NCBI GenBank assembly: GCA_036898135.1
Contig: CM072526.1
Coordinates: 4,340,055 to 4,404,054, forward strand
Reading direction: 5' to 3'
Origin: Oncomelania hupensis
Lineage: Eukaryota > Mollusca > Gastropoda > Littorinimorpha > Pomatiopsidae
DNA length: 64,000 bases
Shown: piece by piece, positions 51,766 through 62,532 of the stretch
How positions within the stretch are numbered: the stretch's first letter is position 1
Layout of the letters: the number at the start of each line of letters is the position of its first letter
The notes under the pieces: generated by a model
The model's input: only the letters and a program-made list of their open reading frames with translations
Database searches by the model: none
What the model was told of the DNA's origin: nothing
Translations under genes and position numbers: made by a program

Positions 51766-52432
51766 TATGACGTTCCGGAAAAAAAAAAAAAACTTCAAAA
51801 TACTAGACGTTGTCGTGACGCGTGACATTCATTTTGTCACGTGATTGACATCCTTTTAATGATGGTGTTTGATGCAGTCAACCTAAATGTCAAAAAAACT
51901 GAACTATTTTCCTTTTCGTCTTCAAACAGCGCTCTGTCAGTCAGTCAGTCAGTGTGTCAGTCTGAGATCTTTCTGTCTCTGCCTTTTACACTGCATGCTC
52001 GAGATGTGATGAATGTAAGACGATGAGTAACACGTTTTTTTTTTTGTTTTTTTAAAGTAGGTTACGTATCGCCAAGCTTTGAGTTTAACTTGGGAGAGAG
52101 AGAGAGAAAGCGCTTGTTTTTTATACGTTGATCGGAAAGGTTTCATTGCGGTAATGGTTTAAACCAAAAAAAATAAATAAAACTTGAACGAAATTATTTA
52201 AGAGACACGCAAACAAAGCATGGCTGACCTCAAGGGCATACACAAATACAGCTTAAATGAGGGCTGTCCTTTTAAAAAAAAAAGATAACATCGCAGTAGT
52301 ATGGATTAATAAACCCTCCTATGATGATTACGATCGATCTAACGTGAACATTAGACACTGGGCTAGTTCAAATTCATTGTACAACATAAACAAATAAAAG
52401 ATACCGAAACTACAACCGAAAATTTAGTGGGG
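51766..52432. other. No recognised gene
   Basis: A/T-rich, with (CAGT)n words at 51938-51953. Nothing else. Confidence 0.5.
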
Positions 52433-52615
52433 CCGGGTAGCTCAGTTGGTAAGAGCGTCTTGCTAGTAACCGAAAGGTCGCTGGTTCGAATCCCGGATTG
52501 GTCAACGTGTGATCATATTATTTTCCCCTTTACCAACAACTGGCCCGCTGGTTTCAGTATAAATCGGTCCAGTAGACACCTATATGCGAAAGTGTCGTGT
52601 GACTAAAATCTACAT
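52433..52615 (+). mobile_element. tRNA-Thr-like SINE (family T), complete copy
   Basis: GGCCGGGTAGCTCAGTTGG (A box), GCTAGTAACCGAAAGG, GGTTCGAATCCCGG (B box), ATTATTTTCCCC body, and the 3' end GTGTCGTGTGACTAAAATCT. The tRNA-like part resembles tRNA-Thr(AGT) at the anticodon loop, but its stems do not pair well. Confidence 0.85.
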
Positions 52616-52693
52616 ACAAACAAACCGAAAATAGGAAACGGATCCAACCTGTAACTGTAAACTATAACTGTCTACTACGTAGAAAGCAGGACT

Positions 52694-52706
52694 TGCATTT
52701 TAAAAG

Positions 52707-52780
<74 letters not shown>

Positions 52781-52858
52781 TTGCATCAAGTTTTATTCAA
52801 CAGATTAACATAAGTTGTACTGATCAAGTTATACTGCATTTTAAAAGTGATGATGATG
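52694..52858 (-). mobile_element. Family N 3' end with expanded (GAT)n tail and long flanking duplication
   Basis: TGCATTTTAAAAGTGATGAT occurs on both sides (from 52694 and from 52835). Between them, on the minus strand, lie the last ~55 bp of family N (AACTTATGTTAATCTG, AATAAAACTTGATGCAAC) followed by CAT repeats (52709-52780). The tail has become a GAT microsatellite. Confidence 0.75.
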
Positions 52859-52882
52859 GTGATGATGATGATGATGATGATT
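52850..52882. repeat. Short (GAT)n array
   Basis: Followed by TGCGTAGAAAGTTGAATTAT, which resembles ACGTAGAAACCCGGGATTAT after the array at 53293, so the two loci share a duplicated flank. Confidence 0.8.
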
Positions 52883-52984
52883 GCGTAGAAAGTTGAATTA
52901 TATTTTGAACAATGATTTTTTAAATTTGATTTTTGACACATTGTTGTCTTTTTTTATCTCGAAATTCTTCGCAATTTTTAGCAA

Positions 52985-53292
52985 CCTGACGCGCGCCCAA
53001 TCCCAACCTACCTAATATTAGTTGGGTGTGAGTTTTCTTTTTTTGTTTTTTAATTTTTATTTTTTTTTTTAGACGGAGGGGGAAAGGGAGCGTTTGTTTT
53101 TGCTTGGGGGAGCAAACCGGAGTACCCGGAGAAAACCCCCGAGACGTTGCCCCGAGTCGACATTAAATAATATTCGGAGAAACATAACGCCCAGAAGCGG
53201 GCTTGATCTCACACCTGCCATTGCTTTCTACCCTGTGGACAAGGCAAATTAGTCCCTCCATAGCTTAGACCACTCAGCCACAACGCTTGCCG
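52985..53292 (-). mobile_element. SINE family beta, A/T-expanded copy
   Basis: Minus strand starts GGCAAGCGTTGTGGCTGAGT and runs through CCTTGTCCACAGGGTAGAAA and GGTTTTCTCCGGGTACTCCG to GGTAGGTTGGGATTGGGCGC. A T-rich expansion lies at 53035-53075. It corresponds to 18483-18822. Confidence 0.75.
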
Positions 53293-53296
53293 ATGT

Positions 53297-53369
<73 letters not shown>

Positions 53370-53371
53370 CA
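53293..53371. repeat. (GAT)n microsatellite
   Basis: Abuts the 5' end of the beta SINE. Confidence 0.95.
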
Positions 53372-53399
53372 CGTAGAAACCCGGGATTATATTTTAAAC

Positions 53400-53516
53400 A
53401 GAGATAATGATGATAATGATGAGGAGGAGGAGGAGGATCACGATGATGATAACGAGGATGATAATAAAGGTGACGATGGTGATGCTGCCGCTTGTGATGA
53501 TGAAGATGATGATGAT

Positions 53517-53587
<71 letters not shown>

Positions 53588-53600
53588 TACAGACAGACGA
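53400..53600. repeat. Degenerate GAT, (GT)n, (GA)n and (ACAG)n tracts
   Basis: GT at 53517-53531, GA at 53532-53568, then ACAG to about 53600. Confidence 0.9.
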
Positions 53601-54309
53601 GACAGAGAAAGATGATCTATTCGCCTCAAAAGGAGAGACTTGATATCATTCATTCCCTAAATTCAAACTCCACACACGCCAGATCATTTCAGTTGTTATT
53701 GCAGAGCACACGCCAACAGCAAAATATTGATACTGATCAGCTTCTTATTTAAACACACACTGCGCCACGACGTAGTTGCATACAAGGATGTACTATATAT
53801 TTCTTAAAACACATCTCATAGCTGTATTTACAATATTACAATTTTGTCGTACATATCCCTATGCAGCGTTGCCGAGGCTTGACGAGGCCTATAATAGATG
53901 TGTTAGAGGGAGCAAGTCTCGTCGAGCCTCCGCTCGGCTGTATGATGGGTTGCGTTATACCCTATGGCCTTGACATTGAAGTGAAGTCATTCTCTCACTG
54001 ATCATTTTCAAGGTCTCATGGGTATCCAGGTATACACCATCTTACCAAGTTTGGTTGCGATAGTTCAAACAGGCTCCGAGTACTTAGCCAGCCACTTGAA
54101 CGTTTTTGCACAGACAGACAGACGGCGGACGGAGGAAAGACAGACCGACGGACGAACATTACTTTCTATATATATATCATTTTTTGGACTATTTAGGACT
54201 CATCTCACACAGATTTGCACAAATCCGGCAAAATATGTTTTGGGGTGAATACATAGACTCAATAAAATGTTTAATTCACACTAAGAGATGACTATCAGGT
54301 TAATTATAA
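53601..54309. other. No gene; dispersed GACAGACGG-type repeat at 54000-54160
   Basis: The segment ACCAAGTTTGGTTGCGATAG followed by CACAGACAGACAGACGG resembles sequences at 4850-4975 and 55790-55920, probably a common decayed repeat. Confidence 0.45.
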
Positions 54310-54314
54310 GGTAT

Positions 54315-54356
54315 ATATTCTTCTTCTTCTCCTTCTTCTTCTTCTTCTTCTTCTTC

Positions 54357-54404
<48 letters not shown>
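54315..54404. repeat. (CTT)n(TTA)n microsatellite
   Basis: CTT to about 54358, then TTA. Confidence 0.95.
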
Positions 54405-54406
<2 letters not shown>

Positions 54407-54494
54407 TTTTTTGTGTCTATTATTTACAAAAACTGAATCTGAACGTCATGCCTGAGCGTTGAAAAGATCGTCTGCTAGCTATATATATAGCCCT

Positions 54495-54496
<2 letters not shown>

Positions 54497-54543
<47 letters not shown>

Positions 54544-54549
54544 TCTTAT

Positions 54550-54612
<63 letters not shown>
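54497..54612. repeat. (CT)n-TTATATAA-(AG)n inverted repeat
   Basis: About 48 bp of CT, the centre CTTATATAAG (54545-54554), then about 58 bp of AG. The arms are complementary, making a hairpin of up to ~50 bp per arm. Confidence 0.95.
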
Positions 54613-54613
<1 letters not shown>

Positions 54614-56264
54614 AGTACAAGGCTTATCTCCCTTGTACGAGCGAACTACAAACGCACCATACCAGAGCGTGACCAACATTAACAAGCTCCAATGCGTTGA
54701 TGTGTATGAGCTTGCGATGAAACAGTATCGTGCTTGTAAATGACTGCATTAGAGATCCCCCTACTAGCGAAACCCCGTGTCGTTATCAGGGATCTCAACG
54801 ACATTTTTATTTATTTATTTTTTTTTAAAGCTGCTTATTCGCCCACAGGCAAAATACTTCAACCCAACTATTTGGATTTCCAAAAAACTCTCCTATCATC
54901 ATACTATGTCATGCAAAAGTTAAATAACAATGGCATCATATTCATGGTAACTTTTGAGTATTCAAATATTCAACATCCTTAAAAAACAAATTCGACAACT
55001 ACAATGTATTCCATATGCCCGTCTTTTGATACAAACATAATTGTTCGTTAATATCACACAATGTATTACTATGCTCACCTTAATTAAGGAGGCCTTACAA
55101 TGGATTTGAACAACAAAAAACCCTGCAAAGAGTTGTTTTTTTCCTTAAACATGAAAGTGTTACGGCAAGAATGCAAGAAAAACCAGCCTGCATTTCCAAA
55201 CGACAAAACTAAGCATTTTCAAAATTTTCTTGGTGGAGTTCTGCCCGGGCTTTATTCTAAACCAAACAAAACAGGAAAACCCTGAATGAAAGGCCAGGAT
55301 CTCAACCATCTGCAAGCAAAATAGTTATCCAAACGGACTCGGCAAAGTTTTAGACACAACGCAAGACTTGTTTAGAAAGTGGTGATGCCCAATGACCTTG
55401 ACCTTTGCGAAAGGACAAGCACGCCTGATCCAGCATGCTTAGCAGTAGGTCAAGTATCCGCGAAGTACAAATGACGAATTTAGGTTACGTTATTGTCACA
55501 GGCGCTCGCGTGTCCTGATACAAGCGCCTGTGGTTATTGTTGACATAAGGCAACAAGGGTGCTTTGAACAAAAAAGTGACAAGGACAGACTGGCCAACAA
55601 CGGCACTGCTACTGAAGGATGGTGGCCCATGATTTGTAGTACCCGTATTGCCAAACCTCAACAACATCGCCTCAATCGTTTTTGAGGTATTGAGCAAACA
55701 ATGTTTAGCAACACAATGACTCCTGTGACCTTGACCTTGGCGGCAGAGCAAATATGACGACAGGGGAGGTCAGCCACTAGCCTAGGTAATGCCCCTATGA
55801 AATGTAGTCAAAATCCATTCAGTGTTTCCTGAGATACGTGTGCATGATCGGACCGACAAACCGACAGGCCGTCCCAACGACTGACTGGACTTGACAGACC
55901 GTCCGAACGACGGACTTGACTTTTGCCTCGTTCTGATTCACTCGGTAAGCTCGTGGCTCCAAGCTACTCAACATCACAAGCAAATGCCAAATACATAGGT
56001 CTATGTTGAAGAACAACGCACAATTATACGCCATACACAGGCTCACGCCAACACAAGCGCGCGGACACTCATGGAAAATAGTTTACAAAGTGGCTTGCAG
56101 GATTGAACAAGTTTTGTGCTTTTGAGCATTCTATAGTTTGAACTTTCGCTGTAATTTACAGTAATGGCCAACAAAATGTTTATATACACGTGCATACAAA
56201 CACGCGCGCGCACACACACACACACACACTGACGAGCACGCACATGCATCAACATACACACGCA
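54613..56264. other. No recognised gene in 1.65 kb; TGACCTTGACCTT words
   Basis: Short frames (e.g. 55100-55285) have no recognised domain. TGACCTTGACCTT occurs at 55393-55405 and 55726-55738, with GACGGACTTGAC-type repeats at 55850-55920. Confidence 0.5.
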
Positions 56265-56265
56265 C

Positions 56266-56374
56266 ATGATTATTGCTTTAGGTCCAGCGGACTCTTCCGA
56301 GCCAAATCAGGACCAGAGAAGTGAAAGAGGACTCACCCCTGATCCGCATAAAAGATCTGCCGAAACAACCCTAG
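56266..56374 (-). mobile_element. Family R retroposon, copy R6, strongly 5'-truncated
   Basis: Only the last ~110 bp (3' hairpin region to CGAAACAACCCTAG). CGCAC words on both sides may be the target duplication. 5' truncation supports target-primed reverse transcription of the family. Confidence 0.85.
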
Positions 56375-57154
56375 AAACGCACGCACGCCTACACACACTG
56401 AACACACACACGTCCTAACAACAACAAAACCAACAACAACCCGGCTCTTGTGTACAAAGCAGCAACTTCAACAACAATAATAACGAATAACAACAGCATT
56501 AAGAATCGGCCACGTTAAGACTCATCATTACTTCACAAAAATATCATGCAAGCTATCCCCTTCTGGGAAAATAATAACAACATAGTATTATTTCTAAAAC
56601 ATAGAATGCAAGATATTACTCTCTTGTGGAGGAAAATGGAGGGCGGAGGAGGGTGAGAGAAGGGTGGGGGAGGGGGGTAAGGAGAGGCAAGAGAGGGGGG
56701 GGGTGAGTGTGGAGGGGAACAACAACATTATTATTACTGCTGAAACATGCCAGAATGTAACAATGTGCTGATAACGATGAACACGTGCAATAATATAAAA
56801 CAAAATGGTCAAACACCGTATGAAGAGTCATGACAGGAATTCAAGTCGAATCTTGTCAGAAAAAAAAATCCCGTTACCGCACTAGATTCGAAACAGGCTC
56901 TCGGGAACCACTCGCGAGCGCGGCACAACATCACTAAGCAACCGTTATCCCCAAGCACAAGTCAAAGGTCATTTAAACTAGTCGATACATTTATGAACAT
57001 GGACATGGACGAAATTCATAATGCCGCATATTGAATTCACATTAGTACACAATAATTACAACACTATTGCATTACACGAACGTCCAACAAAAGACGGATT
57101 TTGATTGAAGGCATATTGCAGTACAAAATAGGTTGTGTGGTGTAAGATATGTTT
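56375..57154. other. No recognised gene
   Basis: C/A-rich then purine-rich (56625-56720) sequence. Nothing recognised. Confidence 0.5.
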
Positions 57155-57528
57155 CAGGCGAGAACATATGTTCAGTTATTGGTTTAGGATCCAACAGGCG
57201 AGAACATATGTTCAGTTATTGGTTTAGGATCCAACAGGCGAGAACATATGTTCAGTTTTTGGTTTAGGATCCAACAGGCGAGAACATATGTTCAGTTATT
57301 GGTTTAGGATCCAACAGGCAAGAACATATGTTCAGTTATTGGTTTAGGATCCAACAGGCGATAACATATGTTCAGTTATTGGTTTAGGATCCAACAGGCG
57401 AGAACATATGTTCAGTTATTGGTTTAGGATCCAACAGGCAAGAACATATGTTCAGTTATTGGTTTAGGATCCAACAGGCGAGAACATATGTTCAGTTATT
57501 GGTTTAGGATCCAACAGGCGAGAACATA
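57155..57528. repeat. 40 bp minisatellite, 9.3 copies
   Basis: Exact 40 bp period, unit CAGGCGAGAACATATGTTCA + GTTATTGGTTTAGGATCCAA, with only isolated substitutions. The last partial unit runs into AGAACATAATTATGTTCT, an 18 bp perfect palindrome. Confidence 0.97.
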
Positions 57529-57639
57529 ATTATGTTCTGTAATTGTCGCCCGAGGCGACCACTTGCTGCCATAGACACGTCGTCCGACGCCCCCGGACAA
57601 CTGAGCACAACCCTGGGGAGAGGGTGGGGTTGGTGTGGT

Positions 57640-57830
57640 TGATTACTTAGATAGTCATTGTTTATAGGGTCCAGCGGACTGCAAAGAGCCGAGTAAGGAC
57701 CACAACTTGCTTCAAAGACGACTCACCCCCGACCCGTATAAAAGCTCTGCTGAAACAACCCTAATGGTAATAATGAAGGTGCTCCACCAACCGTTCACTT
57801 TACAATAAAGGCATCCCATGCAGGGGACGG
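57640..57830 (-). mobile_element. Family R retroposon, copy R7, 5'-truncated, R1-type
   Basis: About 190 bp from TCATTGTTTATAGGGTCCAG to GCATCCCATGCAGGGGACGG. Carries the same extra segment (CAAAGACGACTCACCCCCGA) as R1. Confidence 0.85.
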
Positions 57831-58004
57831 GGGTGGGTGGGTGGGTGGTGGGTGGAGAGAGAGTGTAAGGGGGGGGGATGACACTGATTATGACACTGAC
57901 GCTACCACAAATCAAGCAAAAACGGTCTGTACAACATACAGAGACAAGTATCGGCGAGGAAATGACGACGTCCATTTGACGGTAATGCTTTCACACGTGC
58001 TCAT

Positions 58005-58612
58005 ACTCTCTGTGGGGTGCCGGGGGTTTCTGTATAAATAGTATCCCCACTTTAAGGAAATGTAGTGCTTTAAATTCCCACTGTTGCTGTCTTTCTCATT
58101 TGTTTTTTCTCATTCCTGCTCCGTTCTATCAATCTACTATACTATCTTCTTCTTCGCTAGACCAGTCACCCACCTTTTTTCTTGAAAACTCTCCCGGAAT
58201 AAAACTCCTTAGTTGTGTGTGAGGTCTGTTGGATCAGCTTGGAAATATTGGACGTTTCTGCTAAAAGGTCACTACACTACGGCTTCCTATGGTATTATTA
58301 TTTAGCAATGTAGGCATTTTATATGCACGTGTTTTGTTGATATTTTATAATGATGTTTGTATTCAATTTTGTTATTGTAAACGGGGGTTCGATAAATTAG
58401 AGTTTAACCTCAGCGTCCCCTGCATGGAATGCCTTTATTGTACAGTGACCGGCTGGTGGAGTGCATTCAGTTTGCAACGGGGGTTGTTTCGGCAGATCTT
58501 TTATACGGATTAGGGGTGAGTCCTCTTTCAGCCAAGTTGTGATCTTGATTTTGTAGTCCTGATTCGGCTATTTGCAGTCCGCTGGACCCTGTAAGCAATG
58601 AATAACTAACTA
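58005..58612 (+). mobile_element. Family R retroposon, copy R8, full length with 12 bp target duplication
   Basis: 608 bp, R1-type. Head GTGGGGTGCCGGGGGTTTC, TATAAATA at about 58034, hairpin region near 58570-58590, tail GAATAACTAACTAAC. Flanked by ACACGTGCTCAT at 57993-58004 and 58613-58624. Confidence 0.95.
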
Positions 58613-58881
58613 ACACGTGCTCATGTAGTTGGAAAGTGGGCAGAAACATTCCTTGCTTGACTGGCCCAGATGCTCGCGATCAACGTACTGTGACGACTGA
58701 TAAGGTGGGTGTCCACAATTGCGGTCAGGTCCCAACTGCGAAGGTCTGGGAAGTTGAAGAAACTGCCGTGGAAATCACCCGCTGAAATAAGGTCAAGGCT
58801 TCCCAAGTTCAGTCCAGTTCCAAGACGTCTTTGAGGAGTTTTTTTTTTCCTTTTTGACCGTCTCCTCCGCAGTCTGTCGGG

Positions 58882-58894
58882 TTGATGATGGTGG

Positions 58895-58950
<56 letters not shown>
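58882..58950. repeat. (GAT)n microsatellite, left of the inverted-repeat element
   Basis: Directly abuts the element at 58951. Confidence 0.95.
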
Positions 58951-59497
58951 CACCCATTGCATTAAGGTACCAGCGCACTCAAGATACACCTCTAATCTTC
59001 GCTGCGTAGCGTGAACAGGATATATCGTAATATCGCCAAAATACGCATTCTACCCGCTTCAAGCGCTATAGTGACGGAAAAAGCGCAATTTCACTGTAAA
59101 TATATACAGAATGTTGCTCTACAACATTCCGCTCTTTCCGTCTCAAAAACCCAATTGCCTTGTTGGATTCTTAAATTGCATGAAACCAAGTGAGGACACT
59201 ATCCGGCGTCAACAAACGGTTCAAACACATTGTCAAACGGTTCGTAAAAGACAGTTGACCTAGAAACTAATACAGTTTGACCTAATTTGTCCCCTAGAGG
59301 AGACGAAACTTACATTTTTCTATTTTCATGAGTTCACTGCAGTCAAATTGCGCTTTTTCCGTGATTTCGCAGGTAGCCTCGTCCGCTCATAGCGGACTCA
59401 AGTTATTATCTTGAGGATGTTAGGATACTATCCTGTTCACGCTACTCAGCGGTACTTTCAACTGTATCTTGAAGGCGCTGGTAGCCATGCGAATTAC
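58951..59497. mobile_element. Inverted-repeat (MITE-like) element between two GAT arrays
   Basis: Arms at about 58959-59022 and 59429-59490 are inverted copies over ~62 bp. The inner 23 bp match but for one base (TAGCGTGAACAGGATA), and the outer part shares ACCAGCGC and TCAAGATACA. A second inner pair (GACGGAAAAAGCGCAATTT at 59074 and its inverse near 59350) extends the hairpin. No coding capacity. Confidence 0.8.
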
Positions 59498-59590
<93 letters not shown>

Positions 59591-59618
59591 CGACGACGAC
59601 GACGACGACGACGACGAA
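59498..59618. repeat. (GAT)n(GAC)n microsatellite, right of the inverted-repeat element
   Basis: GAT to about 59588, then GAC. Confidence 0.95.
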
Positions 59619-60627
59619 TCCAAGAGCAGCCTGGGTCACCAAGAAACTCGAGAGGGAAAGCCGTGATGCCTGGAGAATTTGCGGACTCTGTTGTCGTGGT
59701 AGAGGTAGAGGTCCGTGTCCGTGCCTCGCATGTAGGACGCTATCTTCCCCAACCCGCTCTCCGATATGACCAGCACGCGGCATGTGGACAGCAACTGCGC
59801 GCAACACACATACAGAAAAAAACAACAATCAATCATTTGACTCAAAAAGCCCGTTTCCATTAAACAGACGACCTTAACGCTAGTTGAGTGTCACAGATCT
59901 ATCAGGCATTAGGTACAAGCATTCCACAGCCTCTGGAACTCAGATTGGGATCAGCGTCACTTTCGGGCCCACTGCCTGTATAACACTAGTAACAGTGCGA
60001 TAGCGGTAACAATGTTTATTGAAGGCCTCAAGTAGATTATTGCAACTGCACGCTGTACTAATACAACCAACAGTCCCCCCCTCCCCTCTTCCCCCCCCCC
60101 CACCACCAAAAAAAAATCTGTCTCAATACAAAAAGCAATCACATTACAATCAATATTTTTTTTAAACTAGAAGGGCAAAGCCCGTATGAATCACATGCTC
60201 CTTATGGAGCTCACAATATTTAACATCAAAATAATTGCCCAGGAAAAGAACACAAAATGAAACGGTGGCATTAAAATGCAAATACCGACTTTGATCTTTC
60301 AATGCTCTTGACCTTGAGATGACCTTGACCTACGGCTCCAAATACACTCATTTACTATCAAAAAGACAACAACTAAAGTTGTATTAGACCAAAAAACCAA
60401 AACAAAAAAAAACAAACGTGGCTTTGGGATGACCTTGACATTTAGTGAATTTGACCTTGGGAGGATCTTGAGCTTCACTTGACCTCTCATGCATGTATGA
60501 TCAAATAACCCAATGTTGTTGCATACTATGGGTTAAAGAGCCAGTCAGTCCTCTGTACGATGACCAATGCATGCGAGCCAGAAAAGCAGTTTTAAGTGTA
60601 GCCGTGCTGGCTACAAGAATTGAGGCG
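59619..60627. other. No recognised gene
   Basis: Contains a C-run (60086-60102) and TGACCTTGACC words at 60320-60330 and nearby. ACTAGAAGGGCAAAGCCCG at 60167 may be a repeat end. Confidence 0.45.
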
Positions 60628-61405
60628 CCGGGTAGCTCAATTGGTAGAGCGTCTTACTAGTAACCGAAAGGTTTTGATTGATTGATTGATTTATTGTTGC
60701 TTTAGGTCCAGCGGACTCTTCCGAGCCAAATCAGGACCGGACAACCCCCGATCCGCATAAAAGATCTGCCGAAACAACCCTAGTGGGAAAATTGAATGCC
60801 CTCCACCGGCCAGTCACTTTACAATAAAGACATCCCACGCGGGGGACGGCTGAGGGTTGACCTCAACTACGCGAACACCCCGGTTACAAAAACAAAATAG
60901 AATACAACCATCATTATAAATCATCAAAAAAACACATACATATAAAATGCCTATAGTGCTAAATAATAACATCATAGGAAGCCCTAGTGACCACCCGGCA
61001 GAAAGCGTCCAACACTCCCAAGCTGATCCAACAGACCTCATACACAAACAAGGAGTCTTGTCCAGGAAGAGTTTTCAAGAAAAAAGGTAGGTCATTGATC
61101 TAGCGAAGAAGAAGAAAGTATAGCAGAGTGATAGGACAGATCAGGAATGGGAAAGAGCAAATGATGAAGACAGCGACAGTGGGAATTTAAAGCACTAAAT
61201 TTCCAGAAAGTGGGGATACTATTTATACTGAAACCCCCGGCACTCCAACGGGGGGAACCGAAAGGTACCTGGTTCGAATCCCGGATTGGCCAATGTGTGA
61301 CCATATTATTTTCCCCTTACCATCAACTGGTTCGCTGGTGTCAGAATAATGTGACGAGTAGTCGCCTATACGCTTCGGTGTCGTGTGACTATAATCTACA
61401 GTTAC
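60628..61405 (+). mobile_element. tRNA-Thr-like SINE (family T), split by family R copy R9
   Basis: Head GCCGGGTAGCTCAATTGG and CTAGTAACCGAAAGGT to 60672. After the insert the SINE resumes with GGTTCGAATCCCGG (B box), CATCAACTGGTTCGCTGGTG and the hairpin GTCGCCTATACGCTTCGGTG with GTGACTATAATCTACAG to about 61405. Confidence 0.9.
60673..61255 (-). mobile_element. Family R retroposon, copy R9, full length, nested in a SINE
   Basis: 583 bp with complete 5' head (GGGGG at 61251-61255), TATAAATA complement at about 61220 and an (ATCA)n tail at 60676-60692. Flanked by AACCGAAAGGT at 60662-60672 and 61256-61266. As the host sequence is known from other SINE copies, the insertion boundaries are exact. 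Confidence 0.97.
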
Positions 61406-62403
61406 ACGTTACTACAAGAATTTGTGACCATACGTAGGACTCACTGTCTCTGCTAGGTTTAAACTAGCTGTGTGCAATTACTTGAGATCTCATTTTCAGA
61501 TCCCCTAAAGCACATAACATGGCTTAGCATTACATTCTCTATCAGATTATATACACTTCATTTTGATTTATGTAGCGGCTTTAAAGAGGAGCGCGATGTT
61601 TAGAATAGCGCGATGCATATCACGTTGATAAAGACACCGCGCTGTTATAGGCTAAGCCTCAACGTATATGATCGTCCCCCAGGTTTGAAAACAAACTGAC
61701 CGGCCAGTGCAGCGTGTAGCGTAACTTCCCGCCTTTTAACACATGATAAGAACAGAATTTTGAATGCCGCTATAGCAAAGATTCTACACTGTACCACCTT
61801 AAATGTGGTATTTTCCAATATGCCTTAGTTCATTCTCTACCAGAAGATGCTAAAATCAAACATTAGGTTAAAGGGAGGTACAAATCGGAAGGGAAACATA
61901 TGGCGAAGTTGTGAGAAGATACCATCAATGTTGCTTGGATTTTAGGTATTTTGTTAACATTTAGTCCGTCGTAGTGTAAAACAATAATAGAAACCATGCC
62001 ATATTACATATCGTTGGAAAGAGGAGGCGTTGTTCGTTCATTGTCATTATTATTATCGTTTATAATTTAATAAAACTAAAGAGTTATTTTGAGTTTAGAG
62101 TGTTGACACCATTAAGAGTAGCAATCAACTCCCTCTTAAAGGGCATATTATTTTTATTTCATAGCAGATAGGTCTGATATTGTTACATTAATAGAAAAGT
62201 GGTATTTCCGCGTTTGCGCTGATATATAATTTGTATATTATTCATAGACTTCCACGCATTATACTTCATGTAAAGATAAGCAACAAGCACAAATTTAATG
62301 AGAGAGGCAAAGTCCAGCGCTGCGACCGGCTTGCAATAACATCGCTTTCGGTACGGGTGGAAACTCGACATAAAAGCAGGACAGCGGTCAGTTTCGGGAG
62401 GAT
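61406..62403. other. No recognised gene
   Basis: About 1 kb without repeat structure that I can see. Candidate host intergenic or intronic DNA. Confidence 0.4.
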
Positions 62404-62458
62404 TCGTCCCCTATACGCTTATGTGTCCGGGGACGTTAATCTATTTAACTAACTAACT
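62404..62458 (+). mobile_element. Retroposon 3' hairpin end with (ACTA)n tail
   Basis: CGTCCCCTATACGCTTATGT, TCCGGGGACGTTAATCTATT, then TAACTAACTAAC. The tail matches that of R8. Confidence 0.7.
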
Positions 62459-62532
62459 TTCGGGAGGCATTCCAACGAGGATATCACCACTCGACCGCTG
62501 CTAAGCTGTTCTCTCCACAAGCACTGCCTTTG

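Noticed and set aside
52433..52510. tRNA-Thr gene (also 34487 and 60628)
   Set aside because: A and B boxes are present but acceptor and anticodon stems do not pair, and each is followed by the same SINE body and 3' hairpin.
57155..57528. CRISPR-like direct repeats (also 50030-50405 and 63795-63970)
   Set aside because: The units are contiguous without unique spacers and lie in eukaryotic DNA, so they are minisatellites.
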